Shown here in pieces: positions 1-5,154 of a stretch of 5,154 nucleotides of DNA. Both the position numbers and the translations under genes were made by a program. The stretch covers positions 1-5,154 of the forward strand of contig CAIKYI010000420.1 in NCBI GenBank assembly GCA_903831545.1, in the 5' to 3' direction. The notes below the pieces were generated by a model. The model did no database searches. It worked only from the letters and a program-made list of their open reading frames with translations, and had not been told where the DNA came from. The DNA is from an uncultured Methylobacter sp. Lineage in GTDB: Bacteria > Pseudomonadota > Gammaproteobacteria > Methylococcales > Methylomonadaceae. How positions within the stretch are numbered: position 1 is the first letter of the stretch; each line of letters opens with the position of its first letter.

Positions 1-2
1 TC

Positions 3-695
3 AACAAATCTTGTGAAGAATTGAGAAATAAATATCTTCCACTTTCAAAAATCCCGATTTATTACTTTCTTTGTGAAAAGTGCAATTTTTGTTTTACACC
101 AGAAATATACAACTGGGCAATTTCAGAATTTGAAGACAAAATTTACAACGCAGGATACATTGAGATCGATCCCGATTATGTTGAAGTTCGTCCGCGTGCA
201 AATGCTAAAAATTTGATTCATTTATTTGGAAATCAAAAAAACTCTATTAGCCATTTGGATTATGGCGGTGGAGCTGGTTTGCTCAGTCAATTACTCCGCG
301 ATGAACAATGGGAATCGGTTTCTTATGACCCTTTTTACAATAAAGACACTCGTGTTGAGGATTTAGGCGAATTTGATTTAATTACTGCTTACGAAGTATT
401 TGAACACGTCCCCAATGTAGATAAATTGATGGCTGATTTATCATCATTATTAAAAAACGATGGAATAATTTTGTTCAGCACGTTGTTATCTGATGGACAA
501 ATAGAAAAAAATAAACGTATTCAATGGTGGTATGCTGCACCGCGTAATGGACACATTAGTTTATTTTCCAAAGCCAGCTTGTCAATTTTGGCTAATCGTT
601 CAGGATTTTCATTAGGTAGCTTTTCGACAGGTTTTCATGCAATGTGGAAAATTGTTCCTGCTTGGGCTAGTCATATCATCAAAATAAATGGCTAA
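3..695 (+). CDS. Zinc-ribbon class I SAM-dependent methyltransferase, 5' partial
   Basis: The reading frame is open to the window edge, so the true start lies upstream; the TTG at base 21 is probably internal. 230 residues are visible. Counting from the first complete codon, the order is: C4, then the cluster YYFLCEKCNFCF with C24, C27 and C30, which reads as the end of an N-terminal zinc ribbon whose first cysteine pair is mostly off the window; the SAM-binding glycine loop LDYGGGAG at 85-92; an acidic strand-2 end at YDP 108-110; and EVFEHV at 131-136 followed by the 'LLKNDGIILFST' strand typical of class I methyltransferases. The family has cytosolic enzymes that methylate small molecules or sugars, often in surface polysaccharide clusters, but no substrate can be read here. 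The next gene begins 12 bases downstream and its Shine-Dalgarno overlaps this stop, so the two are probably co-transcribed. The fold call is firm; the substrate is unknown. Confidence 0.85.
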   Translation, partial: NKSCEELRNKYLPLSKIPIYYFLCEKCNFCFTPEIYNWAISEFEDKIYNAGYIEIDPDYVEVRPRANAKNLIHLFGNQKNSISHLDYGGGAGLLSQLLRDEQWESVSYDPFYNKDTRVEDLGEFDLITAYEVFEHVPNVDKLMADLSSLLKNDGIILFSTLLSDGQIEKNKRIQWWYAAPRNGHISLFSKASLSILANRSGFSLGSFSTGFHAMWKIVPAWASHIIKING

Positions 696-698
696 GGT
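694..698 (+). promoter_or_regulatory. Ribosome binding site of the 708 gene
   Basis: AAGGT lies 9 bases before the ATG at 708 and overlaps the TAA stop of the methyltransferase. It supports ATG 708 as the start and suggests translational coupling to the upstream gene. Confidence 0.5.
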
Positions 699-707
699 AA
701 CAAAAAA

Positions 708-1352
708 ATGCAAACCATCAATTTCCGAAACTGGGATTTAGACAAATTAGAGCAAGCATTTGGTTTAAAGCAAATTTGGGAAAGTCCTTTACTCGCTGCG
801 TGGGAAAACGAAAAAATAGAACTCAATGCTTTTGAAATCCAAACACTAACCAATTTGCAAAAATCGTTAATTCGCGGCGGACGGGCGTGGAATGAAGTCG
901 AACTCGAAAATAAATTTATCAGTCCCATGATTATGACCGCCGACATTGATGATGAGCAAATTGGCTATTTTTTAGAACGTCCATTTTCGGCGATTGTTGG
1001 TGATTATGAATTATCGGGCATTGTCGATGGTGTGATTGCGACAGGAATTCGCAATCCGCAAGAACCGTATTTTTGTTTTCACGAATATAAACGTAGCTTA
1101 GAAAATCAAGGCACGCCAGATGGACAAGTGCTTGCCGCGATGCTAGTTGCACAAACAAAAAATCAGCATCCGCATCCGATTTATGGCTTATTTGTTGTTG
1201 GATTAACATGGAATTTTGTTATTCTCAACGAACTTGAATACTGCATTAGTAAAAGCTATAACGCCGATGACGAAGAAATTTTCACTATTTTTACGATGCT
1301 TAAAACATTAAAAAAAATTATTAAAAGTCACACATTAAACATTCATTTTTGA
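708..1352 (+). CDS. Hypothetical protein with PD-(D/E)XK nuclease-like motif order
   Basis: This is a 214-residue soluble protein with no signal peptide or membrane segment. I do not recognise a named family. What can be seen is the residue order of the PD-(D/E)XK nuclease-like fold: acidic helix residues in WNEVELENKF (61-70, E63/E65/E67), then D107 in LSGIVDGVIA (102-111), then E126-x-K128 in CFHEYKRS (123-130), then Q140 heading the helix GQVLAAMLVAQ (139-149). The same order occurs in restriction-type nucleases and in the N-terminal domain of type I restriction R subunits. From memory, short proteins of this general style are common as uncharacterised, often multicopy genes in Bacteroidetes, Cyanobacteria and large sulfur bacteria. 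The last 30 residues are lysine- and hydrophobic-rich and show no motif. It sits 12 bases after the methyltransferase and 8 bases before purC. Catalytic activity is inferred, not shown; it could be an inactive fold member. Confidence 0.75.
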   Translation: MQTINFRNWDLDKLEQAFGLKQIWESPLLAAWENEKIELNAFEIQTLTNLQKSLIRGGRAWNEVELENKFISPMIMTADIDDEQIGYFLERPFSAIVGDYELSGIVDGVIATGIRNPQEPYFCFHEYKRSLENQGTPDGQVLAAMLVAQTKNQHPHPIYGLFVVGLTWNFVILNELEYCISKSYNADDEEIFTIFTMLKTLKKIIKSHTLNIHF

Positions 1353-1360
1353 GATAAACC

Positions 1361-2251
1361 ATGACCACATTAACCGCTTTATATGAATCAAATTTACCAT
1401 CATTAAAATTGCTTGCACGCGGAAAAGTGCGCGACATTTACGAAATTGATAGTCAATATATGCTGATTGTTACTACCGACCGCCTTTCAGCATTTGACGT
1501 GATTTTGCCGAATCCAATTCCAGACAAAGGGCGAGTTTTAACGACTGTTTCAACGTTTTGGTTTAACAAATTGCGCGACATTATTCCCAATCATTTAACG
1601 CACATTCCATTAGAAGATATTTTGACCGACACCGCCGAATACAAACAAGTTGAGGGACGCGCGATTGTTGTGAAAAAACTCACGCCGTTACCTGTTGAAG
1701 CGATTGTACGCGGATATTTGATTGGTTCAGGTTGGAAAGATTATCAAGTTTCGGGGCAAGTTTGTGGAATTCCTTTGCCAGAAGGTTTGCAACAAGCTGA
1801 AAAATTAGCGGAACCCATTTTTACGCCATCAACGAAAGCAGCCGTTGGCGATCACGATGAAAATGTATCGTTTGAACAAATCGTAGCGTTATTAGGTCGC
1901 ATCATGGCTGAAAAAGTGCGTGACGTGAGTTTGAAACTTTATAACGAAGCATCTGTTTATGCAAAGCAGCGAGGCATTATTATTGCGGATACCAAATTTG
2001 AATTTGGTGTTGACCACGAAGGAAAGCTGCATTTGATTGATGAAGTTTTAACGTCTGATTCTTCGCGTTTTTGGTCGGCAGATGAATATAAAATCGGCAC
2101 AAATCCACCGAGTTTCGATAAACAATATGTGCGTGATTATTTGGAAACATTGGATTGGAATAAAACTGCACCCGCCCCTGAATTACCAGCGGAAGTAGCT
2201 GAACAGTGTGCGAAAAAATACCGTGAAGCTGAAATTCGATTAACACGCTAA
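1361..2251 (+). CDS. purC: Phosphoribosylaminoimidazole-succinocarboxamide synthase (SAICAR synthase)
   Basis: This cytosolic enzyme joins CAIR and aspartate using ATP to make SAICAR in de novo purine synthesis. At 296 residues it belongs to the longer form shared by yeast Ade1 and many proteobacteria, not the roughly 237-residue E. coli form. Family motifs appear in order: the nucleotide-binding loop RGKVRDIY (20-27), TDRLSAFD (39-46), [16 protein letters not shown] (113-128), STKA with GDHDENVSF (157-171), [10 protein letters not shown] (207-216), [12 protein letters not shown] (227-238, metal and ATP site) and [11 protein letters not shown] (251-261). The gene appears intact. ATG 1361 fits the usual short N-terminus before 'LLARGKVRD'; only a weak GAGA at 1351-1354, overlapping the preceding stop, serves as Shine-Dalgarno. 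It is 8 bases after the nuclease-like gene and abuts coaBC, so it is likely part of one transcript. The identification is secure. Confidence 0.97.
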   Translation: MTTLTALYESNLPSLKLLARGKVRDIYEIDSQYMLIVTTDRLSAFDVILPNPIPDKGRVLTTVSTFWFNKLRDIIPNHLTHIPLEDILTDTAEYKQVEGRAIVVKKLTPLPVEAIVRGYLIGSGWKDYQVSGQVCGIPLPEGLQQAEKLAEPIFTPSTKAAVGDHDENVSFEQIVALLGRIMAEKVRDVSLKLYNEASVYAKQRGIIIADTKFEFGVDHEGKLHLIDEVLTSDSSRFWSADEYKIGTNPPSFDKQYVRDYLETLDWNKTAPAPELPAEVAEQCAKKYREAEIRLTR

Positions 2252-3454
2252 ATGCTTTCACAAAAAAAAATCCTTCTCGCCGTCACTGGTGGAATTGCAG
2301 CTTACAAAGCTCTTGAACTCACGCACTTGTTGAAGAAACAAGGTGCAGAAGTTCGCGTTGTAATGACAAAATCGGCAACGGCTTTTATTCAACCGCTTTC
2401 ATTTCAAGCCTTATCAGGTCACGCGGTGCATTGTGAATTGCTTGATGTTGAAGCTGAAAATGCGATGGGGCATATTGAATTAGCGCGTTGGGCAGATGTT
2501 TTTTTGATTGCACCAGCGACGGCAAATACGCTCGCAAAAGTGGCGCATGGTTTGGCAGATGATTTGGTTTCAACGCTTTATTTAGCTGCCACCTGCCCTG
2601 TTTATGTTGCCCCTGCAATGAATCATGCGATGTGGAATCACCCTGCGACGCAAACGAATCTGAAAATTTTGCAAACACATGGCGTAAATTTAATCGCGCC
2701 AGAAGCGGGTGAACAAGCCTGTGGCGAAGTTGGTATTGGAAGAATGTCAGAACCTGAAAAGATTTGTCATAAAATGATTTCGCATTTTTCAACGCCCCAA
2801 ATTTTGAAAAATTTGAACATCGTCATTACGGCTGGTGCAACGCGCGAACCTTTAGACCCTGTACGTTATTTAACAAATAGAAGTTCAGGAAAAATGGGCT
2901 ACGCACTTGCCTTCGCCGCGCAAAAAGCGGGTGCAAATGTCACGTTAATTTCTGGCGTGACACAACTCTTGCAGCCACAAAATTGCCATTTTGTACAAAT
3001 TGAAACAGCTGAACAAATGCACACAGCGGTTTTTGAAAAAATTGAAAGCTGCGACATTTTTATCGGTGCAGCAGCCGTTGCAGATTATCGACCAATTGTT
3101 TGCGGTGGTGAAAAAATCAAAAAAAATGCAGAACAAATCACACTGACGTTACAAAAAAATCCTGACATTTTGGCGGATGTTGCTGCACTTGAAAATGCAC
3201 CATTCACCGTTGGCTTTGCTGCTGAAACCCATGAACTTGAACGTTATGCACGCGATAAATTAACACGAAAAAAATTAAACATGATTGCCGCAAATTGGGT
3301 TGGTCGTGAAAAAGGCGGATTTGAACATGATGAAAATGCGCTCGACGTTTTTTGGCAAGATGGACAAAAAACACTCGAAATGACGGATAAATCAAAATTA
3401 GCACGACAACTTATCGTGCTAATTTCAGAACGATTTTATGCAGAAAACATTTAA
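2252..3454 (+). CDS. coaBC: Bifunctional phosphopantothenoylcysteine decarboxylase / phosphopantothenate-cysteine ligase
   Basis: This enzyme (also called dfp) carries out two consecutive steps of coenzyme A synthesis: CTP-dependent ligation of cysteine to 4'-phosphopantothenate (CoaB), then FMN-dependent decarboxylation to 4'-phosphopantetheine (CoaC). Its 400 residues match the usual full length. The N-terminal CoaC flavoprotein domain shows TGGIAAYKA (12-20), the active-site H74 in GHIELARWAD, N124 in APAMNHAMW and C157 in EQACGEVGIGRM. The C-terminal CoaB domain begins near 187 with ITAGATREPLDPVRYLTNRSSGKMG (N209), followed by AAAVADYRP (273-281), K288 in KIKK and NPDIL (303-307). These are the counterparts of E. 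coli H75, N125, C158, N210 and K289, so both activities should be intact. Its ATG directly follows the purC stop with no spacer and no clear Shine-Dalgarno, which suggests translational coupling. Its last codons contain a long inverted repeat, and its stop overlaps the stop of a minus-strand reading frame. Confidence 0.97.
   Translation: MLSQKKILLAVTGGIAAYKALELTHLLKKQGAEVRVVMTKSATAFIQPLSFQALSGHAVHCELLDVEAENAMGHIELARWADVFLIAPATANTLAKVAHGLADDLVSTLYLAATCPVYVAPAMNHAMWNHPATQTNLKILQTHGVNLIAPEAGEQACGEVGIGRMSEPEKICHKMISHFSTPQILKNLNIVITAGATREPLDPVRYLTNRSSGKMGYALAFAAQKAGANVTLISGVTQLLQPQNCHFVQIETAEQMHTAVFEKIESCDIFIGAAAVADYRPIVCGGEKIKKNAEQITLTLQKNPDILADVAALENAPFTVGFAAETHELERYARDKLTRKKLNMIAANWVGREKGGFEHDENALDVFWQDGQKTLEMTDKSKLARQLIVLISERFYAENI
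3395..3425 (-). terminator. Perfect 12-bp inverted repeat, candidate terminator of the convergent gene
   Basis: AAATTAGCACGA (3395-3406) and TCGTGCTAATTT (3414-3425) are exact reverse complements around the 7-base loop CAACTTA. The repeat lies inside coaBC, starting at codon 382. Read on the minus strand, it begins 25 bases after the TAA ending the minus-strand frame at 3451, and the stem runs into the T-rich AATTTTGATTTA. That is the layout of a Rho-independent terminator, although only the middle of the stem is GC-containing. Read on the plus strand, the stem ends in AATTT with no longer T-tract and lies before the coaBC stop, so termination in that direction would be poorly placed. The symmetry is directly visible; the function is inferred. 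Confidence 0.6.
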
Positions 3455-3594
3455 AATAACGCTGCTTGAACTACCGCTTTTTGTTGTTCCAAATGTACCC
3501 GAAAATTCCCCAGTGCGTCAATGAATGCTTCACATCCGGCAGTATCGGTATAATTGTGTTGGAGTGTCAAAGCCTCCAAGTCTTTGCTATGCTT
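3451..3594 (-). pseudogene. C-terminal remnant of a convergent minus-strand gene, 5' part missing
   Basis: On the minus strand, 47 codons are open from 3594 down to a TAA at 3453-3451, which overlaps the coaBC stop tail to tail by four bases. The product ends in TDTAGCEAFIDALGNF followed by RVHLEQQKAVVQAALF, an amphipathic, protein-like sequence with a plausible final helix. There is no ATG or GTG start in frame; only TTG codons occur, at 3579 and 3570. An in-frame stop (TAA, 3597-3595) closes the frame just where the GC-rich sequence begins. The convergent overlap, the terminator-like repeat downstream and the lack of a start together suggest the 3' end of a longer gene cut at the composition break. 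I do not recognise the family. A chance open frame of this length is possible, so confidence is moderate. Confidence 0.45.
3529..3554 (+). promoter_or_regulatory. Possible sigma70-type promoter upstream of the Fae-family gene
   Basis: TATAAT at 3549-3554 is a perfect -10 hexamer. The best -35 candidate, TTCACA at 3529-3534, matches the consensus at five of six bases, but the spacing is only 14 bases, shorter than the usual 16-18. A start of transcription near 3561 would give a leader of about 64 bases containing the small inverted repeat at 3559-3579. An alternative weak pair is TGTCAA (3565-3570) with TATGCT (3588-3593) at 17 bases. The hexamers also fall inside the minus-strand remnant, so they may be chance. 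Confidence 0.25.
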
Positions 3595-3614
3595 TTATGG
3601 TAATCAAACTCAAC

Positions 3615-3619
3615 GGGGA
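3615..3619 (+). promoter_or_regulatory. Ribosome binding site of the Fae-family gene
   Basis: GGGGA lies 5 bases before the ATG at 3625. It decides this start over in-frame alternatives and matches the expected N-terminus, a few residues before the family's GEALV motif. Confidence 0.6.
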
Positions 3620-3624
3620 ACATT

Positions 3625-4173
3625 ATGAGCGAAAGAATCATCTTGCGGACGGGGGAAGCCTTGGTGGCCGGCGGGCCTCCCGGAACGGCGGCCGAACCCG
3701 AAGTGGTCATCGGCGAACTTGACGGACCCGTAGGCGTGGCGCTGGCAACGCTGACGGGCGACCAGGTTAAAGGCCACACCCGCGTGTTTGCGATTTTGAA
3801 CACCGGCATCCAAGTCCGCCCGGTCACCCTGATGGTGAGCAAGGTCACGGTGAACAACAGCCGGTACACCAACATCCTGATGGGGACGGTGCAGGCCGCC
3901 ATTGCCAACGGTGTGCTCGATGCGGTCCGTGCCGGTGACATCCCCAAGGAAAAGGCCAATGACCTCGGCATCATCGTTTCCGTCTGGTTGAACCCCAGCG
4001 TCATCAAGGATGACAAGCTGGACCATAAAATCCTCTTCGACATCCACCGCAAGGCCATGGCGCAAGCCATTCACAAGGCCATGCACCACCAGCCCGACAT
4101 AGACTGGCTGCTGGAACACCAGGAAGAAATCACCCACAAATATTATCAAATGGGGCTGGACGGCAAAATCTGA
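3625..4173 (+). CDS. Formaldehyde-activating enzyme (Fae) family protein, divergent
   Basis: Canonical Fae condenses formaldehyde with tetrahydromethanopterin to methylene-H4MPT in methylotrophs and methanogens. This 182-residue protein is close to the usual length of about 170. Family landmarks are GEALV (10-14), VVIG (27-30), GHTRVFAILN (50-59), PVTLMVSKVTVNN (66-78), a glycine-glutamine turn GTVQ (87-90, canonical GPAQ), VLDAVRAGDIPKEKANDLGIIVSVW (97-121) and KAMAQAIHKAM near 143-153. The conserved histidine that follows GEALV in canonical Fae (in a VAHIDLIIG context, recalled from the Methylobacterium enzyme) is absent. The aligned residue is about E24, and the first histidine in the chain is H51. 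The C-terminal YNY-type segment is also changed. It may therefore be a Fae paralogue with a binding, sensing or altered catalytic role. Base composition is near 60% G+C, unlike the genes to the left. A Rieske oxygenase gene follows after 61 bases. Family membership is firm; the activity is uncertain. Confidence 0.88.
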   Translation: MSERIILRTGEALVAGGPPGTAAEPEVVIGELDGPVGVALATLTGDQVKGHTRVFAILNTGIQVRPVTLMVSKVTVNNSRYTNILMGTVQAAIANGVLDAVRAGDIPKEKANDLGIIVSVWLNPSVIKDDKLDHKILFDIHRKAMAQAIHKAMHHQPDIDWLLEHQEEITHKYYQMGLDGKI

Positions 4174-4234
4174 GGACGACCGGTCAACTTCAGTTACGCC
4201 GGGATGTTCAAACTGATATTTCCATACCCCGACG

Positions 4235-5154
4235 ATGCAACTTATCGAAAACCAATGGTATCCCGTCCTGGAAGCCCAAGAAGTCGGTCGCAAACCGGCA
4301 TCATTCGAGCGCCTGGGGCAAAAACTGGCCTTCTGGCGGACTGCCGATGGAATGCCCCACGCTAACCACGACCGCTGCCCGCATCTGGGCGCGTCACTCA
4401 GCCATGGCAAAGTTTCCCAAGACTGGCTGGTTTGCCCTTTCCACGGGTTTGAATTCGATGCCAGCGGGCAGTGCCGCCACATTCCCGCCAATGGGCGACA
4501 GGGGAAAACCCCTAAGGGCATGGAGGTGGCGGGTTTCCCACTCCGCGAGGCGCATGGACTCATTTGGCTTTGGCTGGGCAAGGCGCGGGAAACTTATCCG
4601 CCCCTGCCGTATTTCCCGGAACTGGAAAGCGGCTGGCGGTACGGGACGGTCACGGCGGACTGGCCGGTCCACTATACCCGAGCCATCGAAAACCAACTGG
4701 ATGTCGCCCATCTGGCCTTCGTACACCGGACCACCATCGGCGCGGGCGGGCGGAGTTTCGTGGACGGACCCTATGTCGAAGCCGACGCTTCGGGCATCAA
4801 GGTTTGGGTGACCAATTCCCGTGACGAAGGCCAACAACACTGCAGCCAGGAGGAATTGGCTAAAGCAGCCAGCCACAAGGAGCCGGGGCTGCACTTTTTG
4901 TTTCCAGGGGTCTGGCTGCTGAACATCAGCCCACGCATGAAAAACTTCATCGCCTTTGTGCCGGTCAACGAGCGGGAAACCCGCTATTACGTGCGCGTTT
5001 ACCACCGCATCGAGAACCCCCTGTTGGCGAAAATCTACGAATTGTTCGTAGGCTTGAGCAACCGCTTTATCCTCGACCAGGACCGCCGGGTTGTCGTGAC
5101 GCAAACCCCGTTGGACAGCAGCCAAGCGAATGACGACAGGCTCATTGGGGCGGA
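4235..5154 (+). CDS. Rieske non-heme iron oxygenase alpha subunit, 3' partial
   Basis: 306 residues are visible and the frame runs off the window; family members of this style are roughly 340-360 residues, so little is missing. The N-terminal Rieske [2Fe-2S] domain has C48-x-H50 in DRCPHLGASLSHGKV and C67-x-x-H70 in LVCPFHGFEFD, with the normal 16-residue gap. The catalytic domain has the mononuclear iron motif N153-xx-D156-xx-H159-xxxx-H164 in IENQLDVAHLAFVH; D156 is the usual bridge to the neighbouring cluster. D281 or D283 in LDQDRRVV is the likely third iron ligand. Such enzymes use O2 and electrons from a reductase to hydroxylate rings or remove methyl groups; the substrate is not readable. 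The ATG at 4235 is the only start after the in-frame TGA at 4214-4216 that keeps the typical NQWYPVLE opening, but no good Shine-Dalgarno precedes it. The reductase partner is not in the window. Confidence 0.93.
   Translation, partial: MQLIENQWYPVLEAQEVGRKPASFERLGQKLAFWRTADGMPHANHDRCPHLGASLSHGKVSQDWLVCPFHGFEFDASGQCRHIPANGRQGKTPKGMEVAGFPLREAHGLIWLWLGKARETYPPLPYFPELESGWRYGTVTADWPVHYTRAIENQLDVAHLAFVHRTTIGAGGRSFVDGPYVEADASGIKVWVTNSRDEGQQHCSQEELAKAASHKEPGLHFLFPGVWLLNISPRMKNFIAFVPVNERETRYYVRVYHRIENPLLAKIYELFVGLSNRFILDQDRRVVVTQTPLDSSQANDDRLIGA

Larger units (their letters stand above)
3455..3624. other. Junction between AT-rich and GC-rich sequence
   Basis: No complete gene lies in these 170 bases. 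The left two thirds carry the minus-strand remnant, and the right end carries the leader of the Fae-family gene. Sampled lines are about 40 to 48% G+C here, against 35% in the last part of coaBC (3241-3300) and 72% at 3661-3720. There is a small imperfect feature TTGGAG (3559-3564) / CTCCAA (3574-3579), a 6-bp inverted repeat with a 9-base loop. I see no direct repeats, tRNA end or insertion-sequence end marking the break. Confidence 0.5.

Noticed and set aside
21..23. TTG as the start of the methyltransferase
   Set aside because: The frame stays open to the first base and the visible cysteines fit the end of a zinc ribbon that begins upstream.
1424..1440. Possible Pasteurellaceae-type DNA uptake word in purC (AAAAGTGCG)
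   Set aside because: It matches only part of the nine-base word, and no full copy was found in the AT-rich part.
2385..2792. 135-codon minus-strand frame within coaBC
   Set aside because: It lies inside the CoaC domain with all active-site residues intact on the plus strand; no motif on the minus strand.
3525..3722. 65-codon plus-strand frame over the Fae start
   Set aside because: It overlaps the Fae-family start in another frame, has no ribosome site, and becomes arginine- and glycine-rich as expected for an out-of-frame reading of GC-rich DNA.
3610..4581. 323-codon open frame on the minus strand, opposite the Fae and Rieske genes
   Set aside because: It spans two well-supported plus-strand genes and their spacer, and shows no recognisable motif. 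Long antisense frames are expected in GC-rich coding DNA.
4347..4811. 154-codon plus-strand frame, and a second one at 4564-4824, suggesting a frameshifted Rieske gene
   Set aside because: The frame starting at 4235 is uninterrupted to the window end and keeps both metal-binding domains, so there is no frameshift; the other frames are shadows.
4394..5125. 243-codon open frame on the minus strand, opposite the Rieske gene
   Set aside because: The plus strand encodes a full set of Rieske and iron-binding motifs through the same bases; the minus-strand product has no recognised pattern.

Overview
The window looks like two pieces of bacterial DNA with different character joined near base 3540-3620. 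The left part (1 to about 3540) is AT-rich: sampled 60-base lines run from about 27 to 47% G+C. It carries four tightly packed plus-strand genes. The right part (about 3620 to the end) is GC-rich: sampled lines run from about 58 to 72% G+C. It carries two genes of one-carbon or oxygenase type.

Left part. A zinc-ribbon class I SAM methyltransferase, cut by the window start, is followed after 12 bases by a small unrecognised protein with a PD-(D/E)XK nuclease-like motif order. Eight bases later comes purC (SAICAR synthase, purine pathway). It abuts coaBC (dfp, coenzyme A synthesis) with no spacer. No promoter is visible between these genes, so they probably share a transcript. Gene content fits an AT-rich proteobacterium, possibly gammaproteobacterial; that is an impression from protein style only.

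Junction. Past the coaBC stop, the minus strand holds 47 protein-like codons with no ATG start, ending in a stop that overlaps the coaBC stop. A perfect 12-bp inverted repeat inside the last codons of coaBC lies just downstream of that minus-strand stop and looks like its terminator. This seems to be the tail of a convergent gene whose 5' part is missing at the composition break. The break may be horizontal transfer, a deletion or insertion scar, or a chimeric assembly; the sequence alone cannot decide.

Right part. A divergent member of the formaldehyde-activating enzyme family (Fae) lacks any histidine in its first 50 residues, where canonical Fae has its conserved catalytic histidine. It is followed after 61 bases by a Rieske non-heme iron oxygenase alpha subunit that runs off the window end. 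Fae proteins are typical of methylotrophs and methanotrophs using tetrahydromethanopterin, so this part suggests such a bacterium. Many Rieske oxygenases of this general type perform demethylations that release formaldehyde, so the pairing could be functional. That is a hypothesis, not something the sequence proves.

No tRNA, rRNA, CRISPR array, insertion sequence or origin was seen.
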